A DNA stretch of 64,000 bases, from the NCBI GenBank assembly GCA_029204225.1, contig CM055114.1, forward strand, positions 15,061,624 through 15,125,623, in the 5' to 3' direction. Every line of letters begins with the position of its first letter. Positions within the stretch are counted from its first letter, which is position 1. Position numbers and translations under genes: made by a program. Source of the DNA: Diphasiastrum complanatum (taxonomy: Eukaryota; Streptophyta; Lycopodiopsida; Lycopodiales; Lycopodiaceae). The notes beneath the pieces were generated by a model, which saw only the letters and a list, made by a program, of their open reading frames with translations, ran no database searches and was not told the origin of the DNA. Below, piece after piece: positions 29,657 through 44,344 of the stretch.

Positions 29657-31663
29657 CATCCACCCCACCTTTATAAAATCTGATGTCCTCATCAGATGTC
29701 AGATTAAAGTAAAGGTGTCTCCCAATTAAAATAACTATTCATTTAAGCTACTTGGCACAGTACTGAATTTACTGGCCACTTTTTATTAACATTGAAACTG
29801 GCACACCACAAGTCGGAGGCTCAGCTCTTTGTTTTGAAAAATTACATAATTTGAAAATATATCTTTGTCTGGGAAAAGCGTAGATTTGATATCGCTTTCG
29901 TAAAACCCGAGAACCTTATTAACTGGTGACAGAGGCCTTTCCTTGAAATGTTCGCCCCTGTCGCTTCTGTCTTTCGACTTTGGAACTCCTTTGAGCTCCT
30001 GATTTGTCCTTGATGCACTTTGTGTTGAGCTCCCTGAGCTCCAGATTTGTTCAGTTCCACACAGGTATCAAGGCTCCCTGAGCCGAAGGATTTATCGTTT
30101 GATTGCCCACTTTATGGTCCACTCCGTGCCTTGTTGCTTCTGCACCTTGATTTCTCTCCTTGTCCAAGCCTGATCTTGATACTTTTCCATCTTGGCTCTT
30201 TAAGGTAGGCAAAGATTGAGTACTCCGCAATGCACCTCTCACTTAGCTTGAAGTAGCTCTTTGAATCAGCCCAAATGTAACCATTGACCTCGTGGAAAGC
30301 CAAAGGGTCGCACCAGTTTGATCCGCATCCGAACTATCTCTTCGCGTTTGTTTGAAACACCATGTCCGTCGCGCAAAACTTGACTTTCACAATTCCATCA
30401 CTGGTTAGTTGCCTCACAGTCAAAACAAAAAGTGTACATCGAGCTTGGCTTCAAGTAGCTCTCTTTGAATCAGAAACATGCACCCAGAGTTTGCACTAAT
30501 CCGATCTCAACGCGAACTGTCCATTAGCCTCCGTTCGAAATACCAAGTCTCTCATGCAAGACTCAACTTTCACAGTTCCTTCATTGATCAGCTGCCTTAC
30601 ACGTAACACAAGCCAGCGTACTCATATGTTTCCTCATCATTGCTGGTCCAGAGAAAGCCTATAACAAACTTTCCTTTCCACAACAAAAACTTGTCAACTT
30701 ATTAGGTCCAAAGTTCGCCAGTCTCCTCGTGTGAGTATGGCTAGGTCACCTTGAATTTGCCCCCATTTTGATCAACTTTCATTCAAAATTTGCCCCAAGA
30801 GAGAGGTGTGTGTGATAGTTCCCCTCCACTTAATAAATCAGCTGATCGGACTTAGAGTAGAGTTCTTCGGACAAAAAGCCTTTGCTTCCCATCTGCTAGG
30901 ATTATGGCTCGATCCAACTTGTTGCCAATCTCTGAAGAGGATCCTAGTCTTTTTCCCCTTTGAGGAAAAACCCAACTGATACTGGATATCACCCATGCTC
31001 AGTGAGTTTCAGTTCCGAAGGTGGCCGTCCCAAAATGAAGACCAACTGCTATAGAAGATCTCCCCTGAAATTGCCCTTTCCAACTCTTGACTTTCTGCTT
31101 GCGTCTGGTGGGCGTTGTCGCAAATGAAACTAACCCAAGAAACAGGCTAGTCATCCATCCTTTACAAACATTGAGTCATTTCGTTGTCGTTCACGTGCGA
31201 GTACTTGAACTGCAAATCCGCCGCACAGATTCTGGATATCGCCCATGCTCAGTGAGTTTCAGTTCCGAAGGTGGCCGTCCCAAAATGAAGACCAACTGCT
31301 CCATAGAAGATCTCCCCTGAAATGGCCCTTTCCAACTTTTGACTTCCTGCTTGCGTCTGGTGGGCGTTGTCGCAAATGAAACTAACCCAAGAAACAAGCT
31401 AGGCATCCATCCTTTGCAAACATTGAGTCATTTCGTTGTCGTTCACGTGTGAGTACTTGAACTGCAAATCCGCCCCACAGATTCTGTAGTCCTCTTTGTT
31501 TGATGGTATCAGCCTTCAAAAGAAAAGGTTCCTTCGAGCCATCAGCACAAGCAATCATGCAAACCAGGCAAAGCACGAGTACTAAGACTCACCACGAATA
31601 CGTACAAGTAAGACACTCAGGCAGGTTTACTAACAAGTAACAAAGACAAGGTCCCCCTTTGAG
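29657..31663 (-). repeat. Family B internal region
   Basis: 2.0 kb of internal sequence from the polypurine tract (29657-29669) toward the leader. It ends at GGTCCCCCTTTGAG, where the sequence leaves the family. It contains the 250-bp tandem duplication (30982-31485). There is no protein signature in any frame, and short frames over it are inconsistent between copies. Confidence 0.8.
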
Positions 31664-31742
31664 TTGCTACTCCGCAGAAGTGGTGCGAATAACTGCGAAG
31701 CCCTCTGTAAGCTTGCGAATGTATGTGCATGCCGACTGGAGG

Positions 31743-32090
31743 TCAGAATGGTGTGAGGTGAGCGTAGAACGCAAGTACCTGCAAGTCCTCTTGCTGCCTG
31801 GATATGATGGCGCGTAGCTCGTGGAGGTTTGTCTGAGCGTGATGAAGCTCCGTGCCGGTGGCATGGAGCTCTGTATGGGCAGTGTGAAGCTCTGTCTGAG
31901 TGTCACGGAGCTCTGCCTGAATGGTTTGGAGGTCCGCATGAGCGGCATGGGGCTCAGTCTGAATGGTGCGGAGCTCGTCCTGCTGCCAAGTAACTGCTGT
32001 GGCCAAAGAAATGACCTCTCTGCACAAGCGCTCAAGTAGGTCCGGAGGTATGCAGGGGACATATGTACGAAGTTGTCCATGAGTATCATC
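31743..32090 (-). pseudogene. Putative coiled-coil protein remnant with heptad repeats
   Basis: The minus-strand frame 32027-31743, extendable upstream to about 32090 (PPDLLERLCREV), reads WQQDELRTIQTEPHAAHADL and then QTIQAELRDTQTELHTAHTE. It continues with four heptads of the form T-E/N-L-H-x-x-x. Leucines at 7-residue spacing indicate a coiled coil. The DNA shows 21-bp periodicity between 31840 and 31975. The overlapping longer frame (31667-32329) reads the same DNA as Arg/Ser/Pro-rich and is judged a shadow. No family recognised. It could belong to a transposon gag-like gene. Confidence 0.4.
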
Positions 32091-32694
32091 TGCTCATGGA
32101 GGCAGGTGCCAAGCCTCTTTTTGTATTGCACTATGGACATGAGTAGTAGCTGAAGAGAGGAGAGTGAAAAAAAGAAAGAAATAAAGAAAGCTTTATTAAT
32201 GTATTTTTTATGCCAAAAAGAATATAAAACTAATAAAGTACATGTCAAGTATGTGGTAACCATGGGAGCATATAAAACGTTTCCAAAACTGTAATGAAGA
32301 AAACATTTAGTACAAACTAAAATAGACACGTATGCGAGTGTGTGTGCATAATAATCATTTGTATCTATGTCAAGAGGTCAAGACTATGCTGCTGCTGTTG
32401 CTGATGTGCTGATGTTGTAAAAAGATGTAATGCGAGCCACAACATGAGAAAGCACTGGAGCCTACCGGCGGCATCTGTGAGCATGAGCATGTGTAGTAGT
32501 AGTACGTCTCTACATAGGATGTCTGGTGATCCTGGTAGTAACGTGATGGTGGGAAGTACATTGTCTCTGATCTCTATGAGCATGTGAGCGGCTATCATCC
32601 TCCTTGTCGTCATAATCATCATCCTCAGGCACTAAATCACGCGATCTCCGCCTAGTAAAGAATGAAGTAATCAATGGCTATGAGGTAAAATGCT

Positions 32695-32695
<1 letters not shown>
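32091..32695. other. Unassigned stretch
   Basis: No gene recognised. Two AATAAA-like clusters in T/A-rich sequence occur near 32180-32230. The minus frame at 32365-32622 is rich in Thr/His/Asp from simple ATC/GTC-type repetition and has no recognisable domain. Confidence 0.4.

Positions 32696-32778
<83 letters not shown>
32696..32778. repeat. (GA)n microsatellite
   Basis: About 41 uninterrupted GA dinucleotides on the plus strand. Confidence 0.95.
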
Positions 32779-32784
<6 letters not shown>

Positions 32785-34632
32785 TTTCAAACTTAGCCAA
32801 CTAAAACAAAGCTTCAAATAATTGATATTGATTTAGTACGTTTAGAAAGTCTATGTTGCAACCACATCATTTTTGCACCATAGATTATTTCAAGTCAAAT
32901 GTTACTACTATTTCATCTATTGCCCAATTATACTCTCAAATTTAAGATTCGTCCAAAATTTTATCGAGGCTAACCTCCACTAGATTTGTGCTGAAAATTT
33001 AACGTCAAATTTTTGGTTTTGCAGCTAATAGATTTGTCGGGACTTCAATCATGAATTTGATCGAGATATGTTCTCTTTTCAAGCTCCCTCCAATCCAAAC
33101 GCAAGGTCCAAGGGATGGTGGAGATATAAAATTGTAGCTGATCATTGCTAAAACAAGCAAATCGATCAAACATTGCTAATTTTGCTTTTCTTTTAATAGT
33201 TAGATTGTATATAAATGCTTTTCCCTATGGCTCGGGTGTGACGACCCCCATGATCGATTTTCTTACAAGCTCCAATCTGCATGGAACTAGGTTCGAATTG
33301 TTGCACCATAGCCTCCATCAAAAAGCACCCACCGAGCAAAGTTCTTTACTACGTTCGGATCCTCATACTTGTAGGTCTTTCCAATTAATGTCCCATATTG
33401 TCAGCCTTCAAAATCCAACTAGCAATGCTATCACTAGGTCCATATGAACTTGTCCATCATAGCCAAGATTATGTCCATGAACTCAGCCTCCCCATATATA
33501 ATTAGAGGTGGCCCTATGCCCGGTCTACACCTGGCTCTCTGCGACACATACCAAAGTATCCAGCACCCAGTTATCGACATTTGTTGGTTACCACAGGCAT
33601 CCATGGGATCCATTGTCCCGAAGGTCAACCATTGTGGCAAAAGTCAGTCAATCAAGGCTTATTTCGGCCCCTCGTCAAAGGAGCCCTAGCCATTGACACT
33701 ACTGATGCTCACATCATACTCCCTACCAGCTCTCACCGCATGCTAGAGTCCCATACCACCAGCATACCCACCACCTCCTGTTCAAACCACTTTGCTCTCG
33801 TTCGCATGTCCCACCTCCATACTAAAGAGCGTCCTCTCCTGGAGCATCTGCCACCTACATGCAGCGGTGGCCTAGGACCTTACATCCATGGTCCAACTAC
33901 CTAGACATCGTGCATGGAGATATGTCATCATCGGTGCTTGGCAACTACTGGAACCCAATATGATTGGTGCTCGAAGATAACCGTCAGCCCAAAAAACCGA
34001 CCTAGCTAAGGCCACTCCCTCCAATTCCTCGCTAATTCAGTTACAGTTGGGTTGTGCCATTAGGCATGTATAAAAATATCGCCTACCATGTTCACACAAG
34101 GTAACCCAAGTAAAACCTAAAAATTCTAGCAAAACCAAGCCAGAAAAAGTTAACTTTGAACAACTTAAACATGTGTCCCTTCCATTTTTTTTCTAAAAAA
34201 AAGCATTTTCCCCAAGGAAAAACATTTTTAAAAAGAAACAAAGTTCACTACTTTGAAAATCGACCAGCCAACTAGAGAAAGCTTGAAACTAGGAAACTAG
34301 AGAAGAAGAAGAAGAAGAAGGAAGCGGAGGAGGAGAAGGAAACACTGAAAAAAAGCACTCCTATTTCATAAGAGTTACAAATTTATGAGTGGTGTGGTAC
34401 TAATGATGCAACATGGATCATGAATCACGGACAATGGATTACTAGATTTGAAACGCATTTGGCAATTCACTTTAATTTGTTTTGGTTGCAAGCTATGATT
34501 TCTAAGTTATTTTTGGGTATGTTTGAGCTCTAATACATGTTATTTTTTTATCACATATGTTTGACATTTGCTTTGCAAAACATACTTCCATCCCAATATA
34601 TTTCACATTTGTGTTTGTCGTATGTTTAAGCT
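32779..34632. other. Unassigned stretch with GAA tract
   Basis: 1.85 kb without a recognisable gene. A (GAA)n/(GGA)n purine tract lies at about 34303-34342. The frames at 33440-33900 overlap on both strands and none shows a family motif. AT-rich elsewhere. Confidence 0.4.
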
Positions 34633-34968
34633 ATGAAGACATGTAAGTGCCCTACATTGACCCCAAGGTACTGTGGTTCACCCAAAATACTAACGAAAAT
34701 AGCAAGTAGGGCTTATCAACTCGATTTTCTAGGCACCTTAAAAGTTCATCCCATTTTTCATGTCACTAGATTAAAGAGGGTGTTGACAGGTTGTGGCAAT
34801 GTTGTCAATGAAGAGTCCCTAATAAACTTTCAAAAACATTGCTCCTTGCCACATGGGCCAAATAATTTTTTGGATATTAGATATCATAGGAGAAGGCATA
34901 AAACCTTTAAAAAAGAATTAGTTGATTGGAAGGACATAACCAAGAGGAGTCAACTTGAGAAAGGGTGA
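34633..34968 (+). pseudogene. Ty3/gypsy integrase C-terminus with chromodomain-like tail
   Basis: Reads LTPRYCGSPKILTKIASRAY, QLDFLGTLKVHPIFHVTRLK, then LDIRYHRRRHKTFKKELVDW and KDI. This matches the gypsy integrase C-terminal module (LsPrfcGPfkilkkiGsvAYqLdLP...iHpVFHVSrLk) followed by the start of a chromodomain (iLdrR.rr.r.k...elLVkWkd). 111 codons, one frame. A polypurine tract (GAAAGGGAGAGGAG) and LTR start follow at 35049, so this is the 3' end of an older gypsy element distinct from family A. Confidence 0.8.
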
Positions 34969-35048
34969 GTACCCTTAGTAGCGGTAGCCTAGTTTCATCT
35001 GGAGCATATAGCTTTTTAGAACGAAAGCTCCCTTGAAAGGGAGAGGAG

Positions 35049-35400
35049 TGTTACGACTATTGTCATGGGTATTATGGGTGCCGACAAGAATGCAATGAGC
35101 ACAATTATATGTAAGGGTAACGTCTATTTGGTGTCACCTTCTTCAATTTGATGGTAATGAAGCTTCAGAACTTGCAGACTTTTATACAGTCCCAAAGTAG
35201 ATGTGGAGTCCGTTCTCACTATTGAAGTCATCTTGGGCAAGTGGGACCTCATATTCTGCGGTCGTAGAGAAACTCGCCTATGGGAAGCACCCCAAATATG
35301 CGTCTGCATACAAATAGCCTACGTTTCAGAGCTAGTGGGGCTCGCACTCTCAAAGGCTAACCATTTTGAGTAAGAATGTCTCGTATAGCATCATCCCTAG
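35049..35400 (+). repeat. Start of a gypsy 3' LTR
   Basis: TGTTACGACTATTGTCATGG follows the polypurine tract of the gypsy fragment ending at 34968. The right boundary is not visible. The next recognisable sequence (35409) is a gypsy RT piece in the opposite orientation, so the LTR is truncated or rearranged. Confidence 0.5.
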
Positions 35401-35408
35401 CATTTGTC

Positions 35409-35890
35409 TCAACGATGAATGTTGGATTTGGGTGTACCGCCTACAACAAATCTGCAATAGCTATAGCTATTTTTAGCTTTTGAAAGGCTCTCTTCATGGG
35501 CTACTCCCCAAGCAAAATTCTTGCCCTTCTCTTTTAAATGGTTTGGCATAGGAGTAGCTAACTTCGCATGATTCTTTACGAAACGCCTATAAAACCCTAA
35601 CATCTCGGAGAAGATCTACAACGTTTCCAAGTTAGTAGTTGTAGACCATTTAAAAATGACCTTTGCCTTTTTTGGGATCCATCTTGATCCGTTCTGTTGA
35701 GACCATGAGATCTAACAAACTGATCTCCTTAATAAAAATTTCACACTTCAACTCTTTCGCCAAGAGTGAATATTATGTGAGCATTTGGAACTTGACTCGA
35801 GTGAACCAAAAGGTCCTCTTCTGTCCTAAAGATCATAATAGCATTAAGAAATACTAACACAAATTTTCCGAGATACGGACTAAGAGAATA
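35409..35890 (-). pseudogene. Ty3/gypsy RT connection fragment
   Basis: On the minus strand: RIKMDPKK near 35690, then after stops LGFYRRFVKNHAKLATPMPN and HLKEKGKNFAWGV. This is the gypsy RT-RNase H connection (giKmDpeKv.ai..w..p....evrsFLGf..YYRRFIknFak.a.Pl). Further upstream, frameshifted pieces near 35830-35890 resemble the stretch read on the plus strand at 11909-11965. It is opposite in orientation to the gypsy fragment at 34633, so two different insertions meet here. Confidence 0.7.
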
Positions 35891-35935
35891 TGCATCAACT
35901 GCACAAATTTGGCTAGCTCATTAGTTAGGCGGCTC

Positions 35936-37979
<2,044 letters not shown>

Positions 37980-38599
37980 GTGAAAGTTCTAACTCAACAT
38001 TCCTCTGCTAAAATCCTAAAGCATTATTCCCCAAACTTTTCGAAGTATGACTTCTACTTTCCAATAATATGAGATTTCATTGAAAAGAAATCCATTTTCA
38101 CCTCTTCTTTTTCTACAATAAGAAAGATGCCAACCTCTCTTGTTGAGTACTTGGCTCATCAAACTTTAGATAACCAGCCTAATTATGTGCCTGTGCTAGT
38201 GTATGCACAGGTTAGTCTGAGAGAGAGACTATCGATGTTCACTATAACTCAATCCAAAACCTTAGAGAAGCTTATGTCCACAAGGAACAGTCAGTCAATT
38301 AATGAAGCTAACCATGGATTGTAGTCTTCAGCTAAAGCTACAAGGCCTTTCCCCTTACCACCAACGAGCTCATAGCAGTTGCATGGGTCCTTAAATCAAC
38401 CAATCTTACATCTTGATTGAATCTCTTTATAATTTTGCTAAAAAATTACTACTCATTTGTGATACATCAACAACAACAATACTAGTAAGAGTAAGAACTT
38501 CTACACTTATTTAAGAACTTCTACACTTATTTGAGAACTCTTCTGCTACATTTATCTCCTAGACAAGTAATGTTTGCCAACAAACATCCAAATTGTGGT

Positions 38600-39000
38600 G
38601 AAATTCACATACCTGCCATCAAACATGATGCTAGGGCAGTGCAGCCATAAAATATGCCATGTTTGACCGAGAAGAAGAAAATAGGTGACCAGAGCAGGTA
38701 CTCCACTCCACGAAGAGCATTTCCTGGATTGCATGCAAGGTTCCACAGAGCCCCAGCTGCAGTTTCATGAATATCGTAGGTGTCGATGTGATATAGTCAT
38801 ATATTTCAGAAATATCCTCAATGAAGATTTTACAGACAACCACAGTCAAATTATGGCTAAAAATCTTGAACAGATATCACATATGATTACCCAAAATACG
38901 AGAAAAATAAAGCATCAGAACGGAACAAATCTCAGCTTCCGATTGTGCAAGTGCAATCAGAGGTGCTTCTTCGCCTCCCAATCCAAAATGGCTGAGAGTG
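38600..39000 (-). pseudogene. ARABIDILLO-type fragment, inverted copy
   Basis: Exon-like pieces on the minus strand: 39000-38933 reads HFGLGGEEAPLIALAQSEAE, and 38775 down to about 38600 reads DIHETAAGALWNLAC-like sequence and SSSRSNMAYFMAALP, with a shifted MFDGRY. The donor after EAE is mutated (GAG then ATTTG). The acceptor before GAT reads CCTAC, exactly as in the left copy, so the gene was already broken before duplication. Confidence 0.75.
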
Positions 39001-39539
39001 CAATCGATGAACTTCACATGCCACTGCACCAAAATCTCATGAATTACACCAACAAATAAAATGTTCTACTCTTCCTGCACCATCATGTGATTTCAATCTG
39101 CATCAATATTCAGCCTTGTAGGCAATAGTCCAGCAACTTTCCTATTTTACATTTGCAAGTTGTAAATTTTGTAGCTTGAAGAAATTCTGGTCAAAAGACA
39201 CTTATGGCAGGAAATAATTGACTTTTAGGTCTATGAAATTTTCAGGTTTAATCTTTTAAACGTCTTTGGCAGTTCACAAAAAGTATACATATTTCTATTG
39301 TTCATAACAGAGAAGCCACCCCAAAAGGATTCTTCAGAAAGCAACTTGCATTAAAAACAGAGAAGGTGGTACATAATTTGACAATCTCCAGGGCAAATAT
39401 CTTGTTGAAGATGCTAAGAAAATCCAAATGGAGCACTTGTTCTTTCACCACACAAGGGATGGAATTCAAAAATTTAACGTGAGAACAAAGAGTCCCAGAA
39501 ACAAACAGTCTTTTATATTCTTCTAGAGCAAACTAAATG

Positions 39540-40480
39540 GTAAAGCCAATTGTTGTTGTATCGGGAAAAGATCTAATGTATAAACCAATGGAGCTCCTAC
39601 CAGCAATCCTGCTGTCCGGTTTGCAAAAACCCTAGCAGAAGCTAAGTTGATGGTGTAAAACTCTATCCCCGGATCATTACAGGCTGGTCCGCCAACACCA
39701 ACTCCATGTTGGATGGGATTTCTTACCCATGAGGCGTTGTGCCAAAGTGGACCAGTCCCAAAGGATATAATATCTATAGGATTACCACCTACCATCCTGT
39801 CATAAACCGCGGCTACCATGGCCTGTGATTGATCTGAACGTCTATGATCATATCGTTTAATTCCGATATAATACTCGCAAGTCGGGCACTCAGGGCCCAA
39901 GTAAAAACTTGCTCGAGCGTGCAAATCGAAGGGGTTTGACTGGATGCAATCTCCAAAATAACAGCAGCATATTGTCCCACCCCATAATCAACTACCCCTG
40001 GCTTGTTGCTTGCCCCCAGAACAGTAATAACAATGTCTGGCACCAAAGTGTCTCCAGAGATTCTGCCAAGCACATCTGCAGCAGTGGTTGTGCCCAAAAG
40101 TCCACCTCTCTGAGCGCCAAACTGTCTAGAGACCTCTGCTTGAGCGACGGAATGAGGTGCATATGGTAGTTCCCTGATGACAATGTCACCCCCGATAAAA
40201 TCTGCAAGGTATGGATGGTTTGCAAGCCATCTTGTGAAGGTAGCCTCGCGAGGTACAAAGCCCGACTTGTCGTGAAGGGCTACACCTAGAGGTATGGTGT
40301 CGACTATTTAGCATGGATGAAATATTTGGCTTCCTTAAATACATTAATGTTATGTCTAGGATAAGAACTGGCAAGAACTGAGAGTGCACATTCATCGACT
40401 CTCGTACGTGACTTCTTACGGGAACGATAAGTTGTTACTTGGCTATCAAAAGCACCTCCTGCAAGAATTGCATAAAGAGA
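39540..40480 (-). pseudogene. Unrecognised gene fragment, inverted copy
   Basis: Minus-strand counterpart of 5660-6600. It is better preserved: frames 40097-39813 and 39924-39523 give ADVLGRISGDTLVPDIVITV, GQYAAVILEIASSQT, then after a frameshift ARASFYLGPECPTCEYYIGI, VYDRMVGGNPIDIISFGTGP, GVGVGGPACNDPGIEFYTIN and GAPLVYTLDLFP. Upstream, ATFTRWLAN and VIRELPYAPHSVAQAE are readable. Function unknown, and see the left copy for the weak nuclease-fold resemblance. Confidence 0.55.
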
Positions 40481-40680
40481 AGGATGTGATGTTTAGGAAT
40501 TTTTCAAATAAGGGAACTAAAAATTCAGAAAAACAAAATATTGTGAGATAACAAAACTAGAAAATCTAGAATGCTTGAAGCACATTGCAAACTCTTCAAA
40601 AGCTCAATAGGTACAAGATAACTAATCCAGCACAAGAGCAAATCATAACGCTCAAGTTAAAAAACAAACCTGACATCGTG

Positions 40681-41029
<349 letters not shown>

Positions 41030-41941
41030 TGTTGCGCCGGCGCCTCAAAGGGGCGTTGGGACTTGAGCGGTTTTCCCAACACGCGCTTAGGTCTAACATT
41101 CATCCATCATGCACTTACGTAAAAGCCAACTCAGAAACGTAACAAGCTTAACCATTCAGACTTAAAAAAATTGGAATCCCAACCAACCTGAAAGCCAACT
41201 CAGAATCCGTCCCCAAAAGGTAACCAAAGGCAAAGACAAGCCACACATGAATCCCGAGGCATAGTGGTCGCCAAACTGACCAATTGGCATAGCGGCAAGC
41301 CACACGTCGATGACGAGGACCTTTAGGCGCCGGCGACGCAAAAAGGTTGTAGTAAGGGTCCTTCCACTGGGACCAGTCCCGGAGGCGAAAACCGAAATGG
41401 TAATCATCCCCAAGGATCAACTTTATTAGATTTGGAAGAGGTTACATTCATACATAGACTCACCAGTCTCGGGGCCACCAACACGTGCTGGGCATTGTGC
41501 ATGGCTCGTGCTGGTAGAGGGAGCTAAGACCTGGCGACTGGATTCCTGGCGCTGGTTGAGCTGCCCAAGTTTCTGTCTGCCGGACTCCCCCCTATAGTTC
41601 TGTTGTGATTCGGCGCACCCCCTCTATTCTGAAACATTGTGCTTTCTGGTAAAGCACGCTTTTTAGGACTTAGTTTTTATTTTGCTGATTAAGCCTGGTA
41701 GAATCACTCTGGCTCCCGGACATGGGTCCCGGGAGCCGTCTCGGCGGCAAAATCAACTTGCTTCCTGACTAGGCTATGACTCAAGCTCCAGAGCTAGCTC
41801 ATGACTTGTGACTACTTGACTGGCTCACCACAAGTCGGAGGCTCAGTGCTTGACGTTCTAACTTGCTCTGGGACCTTAAGGAGCGTCACACCTTAGAGTC
41901 TTACAGGGCACACTGGGTGCACCTGAGTCAGCTTTACAACA
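41030..41941 (-). mobile_element. Solo LTR of family A with target-site duplication
   Basis: 912 bp. Plus-strand ends TGTTGCGCCGGCGCC and CAGCTTTACAACA, so the element points left. It is flanked by TATAC on both sides (41025-41029 and 41942-41946). No internal sequence. It shows the family A core CTATAGGGGGGAGT (near 41590 on the minus strand) and AATAAA (minus, near 41427). It proves the family A LTR boundaries independently of the damaged copies. Confidence 0.92.
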
Positions 41942-41946
41942 TATAC

Positions 41947-42352
41947 CCAGCCAGATTTGCCCTGGTATTAGTTCTCTCTCCCTGGTCAACGCAAGCTCTT
42001 GCGCTGTCTCTCTTGCATTCTCTCTCTCTATTGCCTTTTCTATCTCTCTCCCTTGCTCTCTCTCCCGTGCTCTCTCTACTGCTCTGTACCCAGCCCAAAT
42101 TTGCCCTAATATTACTTTCCCTGGTATATATATATATCAAGCTGATACTAAAACAGAAAAAATAAAAAATTGGCTGATACTATTACCAGCTTGGTTTGAA
42201 ATATGGTGAATTTTTTTTTTTTTCATACTATTCTGGATACCAAATCACCACTAGTATGTATGATAAGCAGCACCACAATAATACATTTCAATCAAGCTCT
42301 TCACAAACCCATTATCCCTGGGTCAGCCTTGCAGTTTGACGGTTGTATTGAC
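41947..42352. repeat. Continuation of the pyrimidine-rich repeat and unassigned DNA
   Basis: 41947-42120 holds two further diverged units of the CCAGCCAGATTTGCCCTGG repeat with CTCTCT-rich spacers. From 42121 there is a short (TA)n and A/T-rich sequence with no gene, ending where family B internal sequence starts (AGCTATAAGGGCTAT). Confidence 0.65.
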
Positions 42353-44291
42353 CATAGCTATAAGGGCTATTGACCAAAAAGTGGTGGGGCGTGACTGAGG
42401 CAATGTGATGCTTAATGGTGAAAGCACGGATAGTTGGAGGGGTGTCTTATGTGGGCTGATTCCGTGATCGATTTGTATGGGCGCGGCCAGGCAAAGGTCC
42501 GTTGGCAGGACCATCTCAAAGGGAAACCTTGTCTTTGTTACTTGTTAGTAAACCTGCCTGAGTGTCTTACTTGTATGTATTCGTGGTGAGTCTTAGTACT
42601 CGTGCTTTGCCTGGTTTGCATGATTGCTTGTGATACAAGGAGCTGATGGCTCGAGAAGGAACCTTTTCTTTTGAAGGCTGATACCATCAAACAAAGAGGA
42701 CTACAGAATCTGTGGGGCGGATTTGCAGTTCAAGTACTCACACGTGAACGACAACGAAACGACTCAATGTTTGCAAAGGATGGATGGCTAGCCTGTTTCT
42801 TGGGTTAGTTTCATTTGCGACAACGCCCACCAGACGCAAGCAGGAAGTCAAAAGTTGAAAAGGGCCATTTCAGGGGAGATCTTCTATGGAGCAGTTGGTC
42901 TTCATTTTGGGACGGCCACCTTCGGAACTGAAACTCACTGAGCATGGGCGATATCCAGTATCAGTTGGGTTTTTCCTCAAAGGGGAAAAGACTAGGATCC
43001 TCTTCAGAGATTGGCAACAAGTTGGATCGAGCCATAATCCTAGCAGATGGGAAGCAAAGTGTTGGAAAGGCTTTTTGTCCGAAGAACTCTACTCTAAGTC
43101 TGATCAGTTGATTTTATAAGTGGAGGGGAACTATCACACACACCTCTCTCTTGGGGCAAATTTTGAATGAAAGTTGATCAAAATGGGGGCAAATTCAAGG
43201 TGACCTAGCCATACTCACACGAGGAGACTGGCAAACTTTGGACCTAATAAGTTGACAAGCTTTTGTTGTGGAAAGGAAAGTTTGCTATAGGCTTTCTCTG
43301 GACCAGCAATGATGAGGAAACATATGAGTACGCTGGCTTGTGTTACGTGTAAGGTAGCTGATCAATGAAGGAACTGTGGAAGTTGAGTCTTGCATGAGAG
43401 ACTTGGTATTTCGAACGGACGCTAAGGGACGGTTCGCATTGAGATCGGACTAGTGCAAACTCTGGGTGCATGTGTCTGATTCAAAGAGAGCTACTTGAAG
43501 CCAAGCTCGATGTACACTTCTTGTTTTGACTGTGAGGCAACTGACCAGTGATGGAATTGTGAAAGTCAAGTTTTGCGCGACGGACATGGTGTTTCAAACA
43601 AACGCGAAGAGATAGTTCGGATGCGGATCAAACTGGTGCGACCCTTTGGCTTTCCATGAGGTCAATGGTTACATTTGGGCTGATTCAAAGAGCTACTTCA
43701 AGCTAAGTGAGAGGTGCATTGCGGAGTACTCAATTTTTGCCCACCTTAAAGGGCCAAGATGGAAAAGTATCAAGATCAGGCTGGGACAAGGAGAGAAATC
43801 AAGGTGCAGAAGCAACAAGACACAGAGTGGACCATAAAGTGGGCAATCAAACGATAAATACTTCGGCTCAGGCAGCCTTGATACCTGTGCGGAACTGAAC
43901 AAATCTGGAGCTCAGGGAGCTCAACACAAAGTGCATCAAGGACAGATCAGGAGCTCAAAGGAGTTCCAAAGTCAAAAGTTAGAAGCGACAAGGGCGAACA
44001 TTTCAAAGAAAGGCCTTTGTCACTAGTTAATAAGGTTCTCAGGTTTTACGAAAGCGATATCAAATCTACGCTTTTCCCAGACAAAGATATATTTTTAAGT
44101 TATGTAATTTTTCAGTACAAAGAGCTGAGCCTCCGACTTGTGATGTGCAAGCTTCAATGTTAATAAAAAGTGGCCAGTAGATTGAGTACTGTGCCAAGTA
44201 GCTTAAATGTATAGTTATTTTGATTGGGAGACACCTTTACTTTAATCTGACATCTGATGAGGACATCAAATTTTATAAAGGTGGGGTGGAT
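42353..44291 (+). repeat. Family B internal region, plus orientation
   Basis: Matches 20750-19450 and 31663-29657 inverted. It enters within the leader (one stem-loop motif remains near 42410), has a single copy of the 250-bp unit (42710-42960), and ends with the polypurine tract AAGGTGGGGTGGA at 44279-44291. No coding signal. The 5' LTR and primer site are missing. Confidence 0.85.
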
Positions 44292-44344
44292 GTCGTAAAG
44301 CTACCTTTACAAGCTTTACTTCCGGCGCCATCGGCACCAGCTAT
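44292..44344 (+). repeat. Start of a family B 3' LTR
   Basis: TGTCGTAAAGCTACCTTTAC, then GGCGCC-containing sequence to CACCAGCTA. Only 53 bp remain before the sequence switches to the inner end of an oppositely oriented family B LTR (TGTAGCGCAGG). The shared TATGT/TGT at the switch suggests a microhomology joint. Confidence 0.85.

Larger units (their letters stand above)
37980..40680. repeat. Inverted duplication block B, right copy
   Basis: Inverted counterpart of 5437-8415 with the same gene fragments on the minus strand. It lacks the 48-bp duplication of the left copy but carries its own insertions and deletions (for example near 40300-40400). The outer end at 40680 (CCTGACATCGTGTG) abuts a pyrimidine-rich repeat. 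Confidence 0.8.

Noticed and set aside
31667-32329. 220-codon minus-strand frame
   Set aside because: Overlaps the heptad-repeat frame in another phase. Its Arg/Ser/Pro content follows from the 21-bp repeat, and its N-terminal half is AT-rich without a motif.
33434-33904. Overlapping frames on both strands near 33.4-33.9 kb
   Set aside because: Mutually overlapping, no start context or family motif. Treated as chance open frames in GC-richer DNA.
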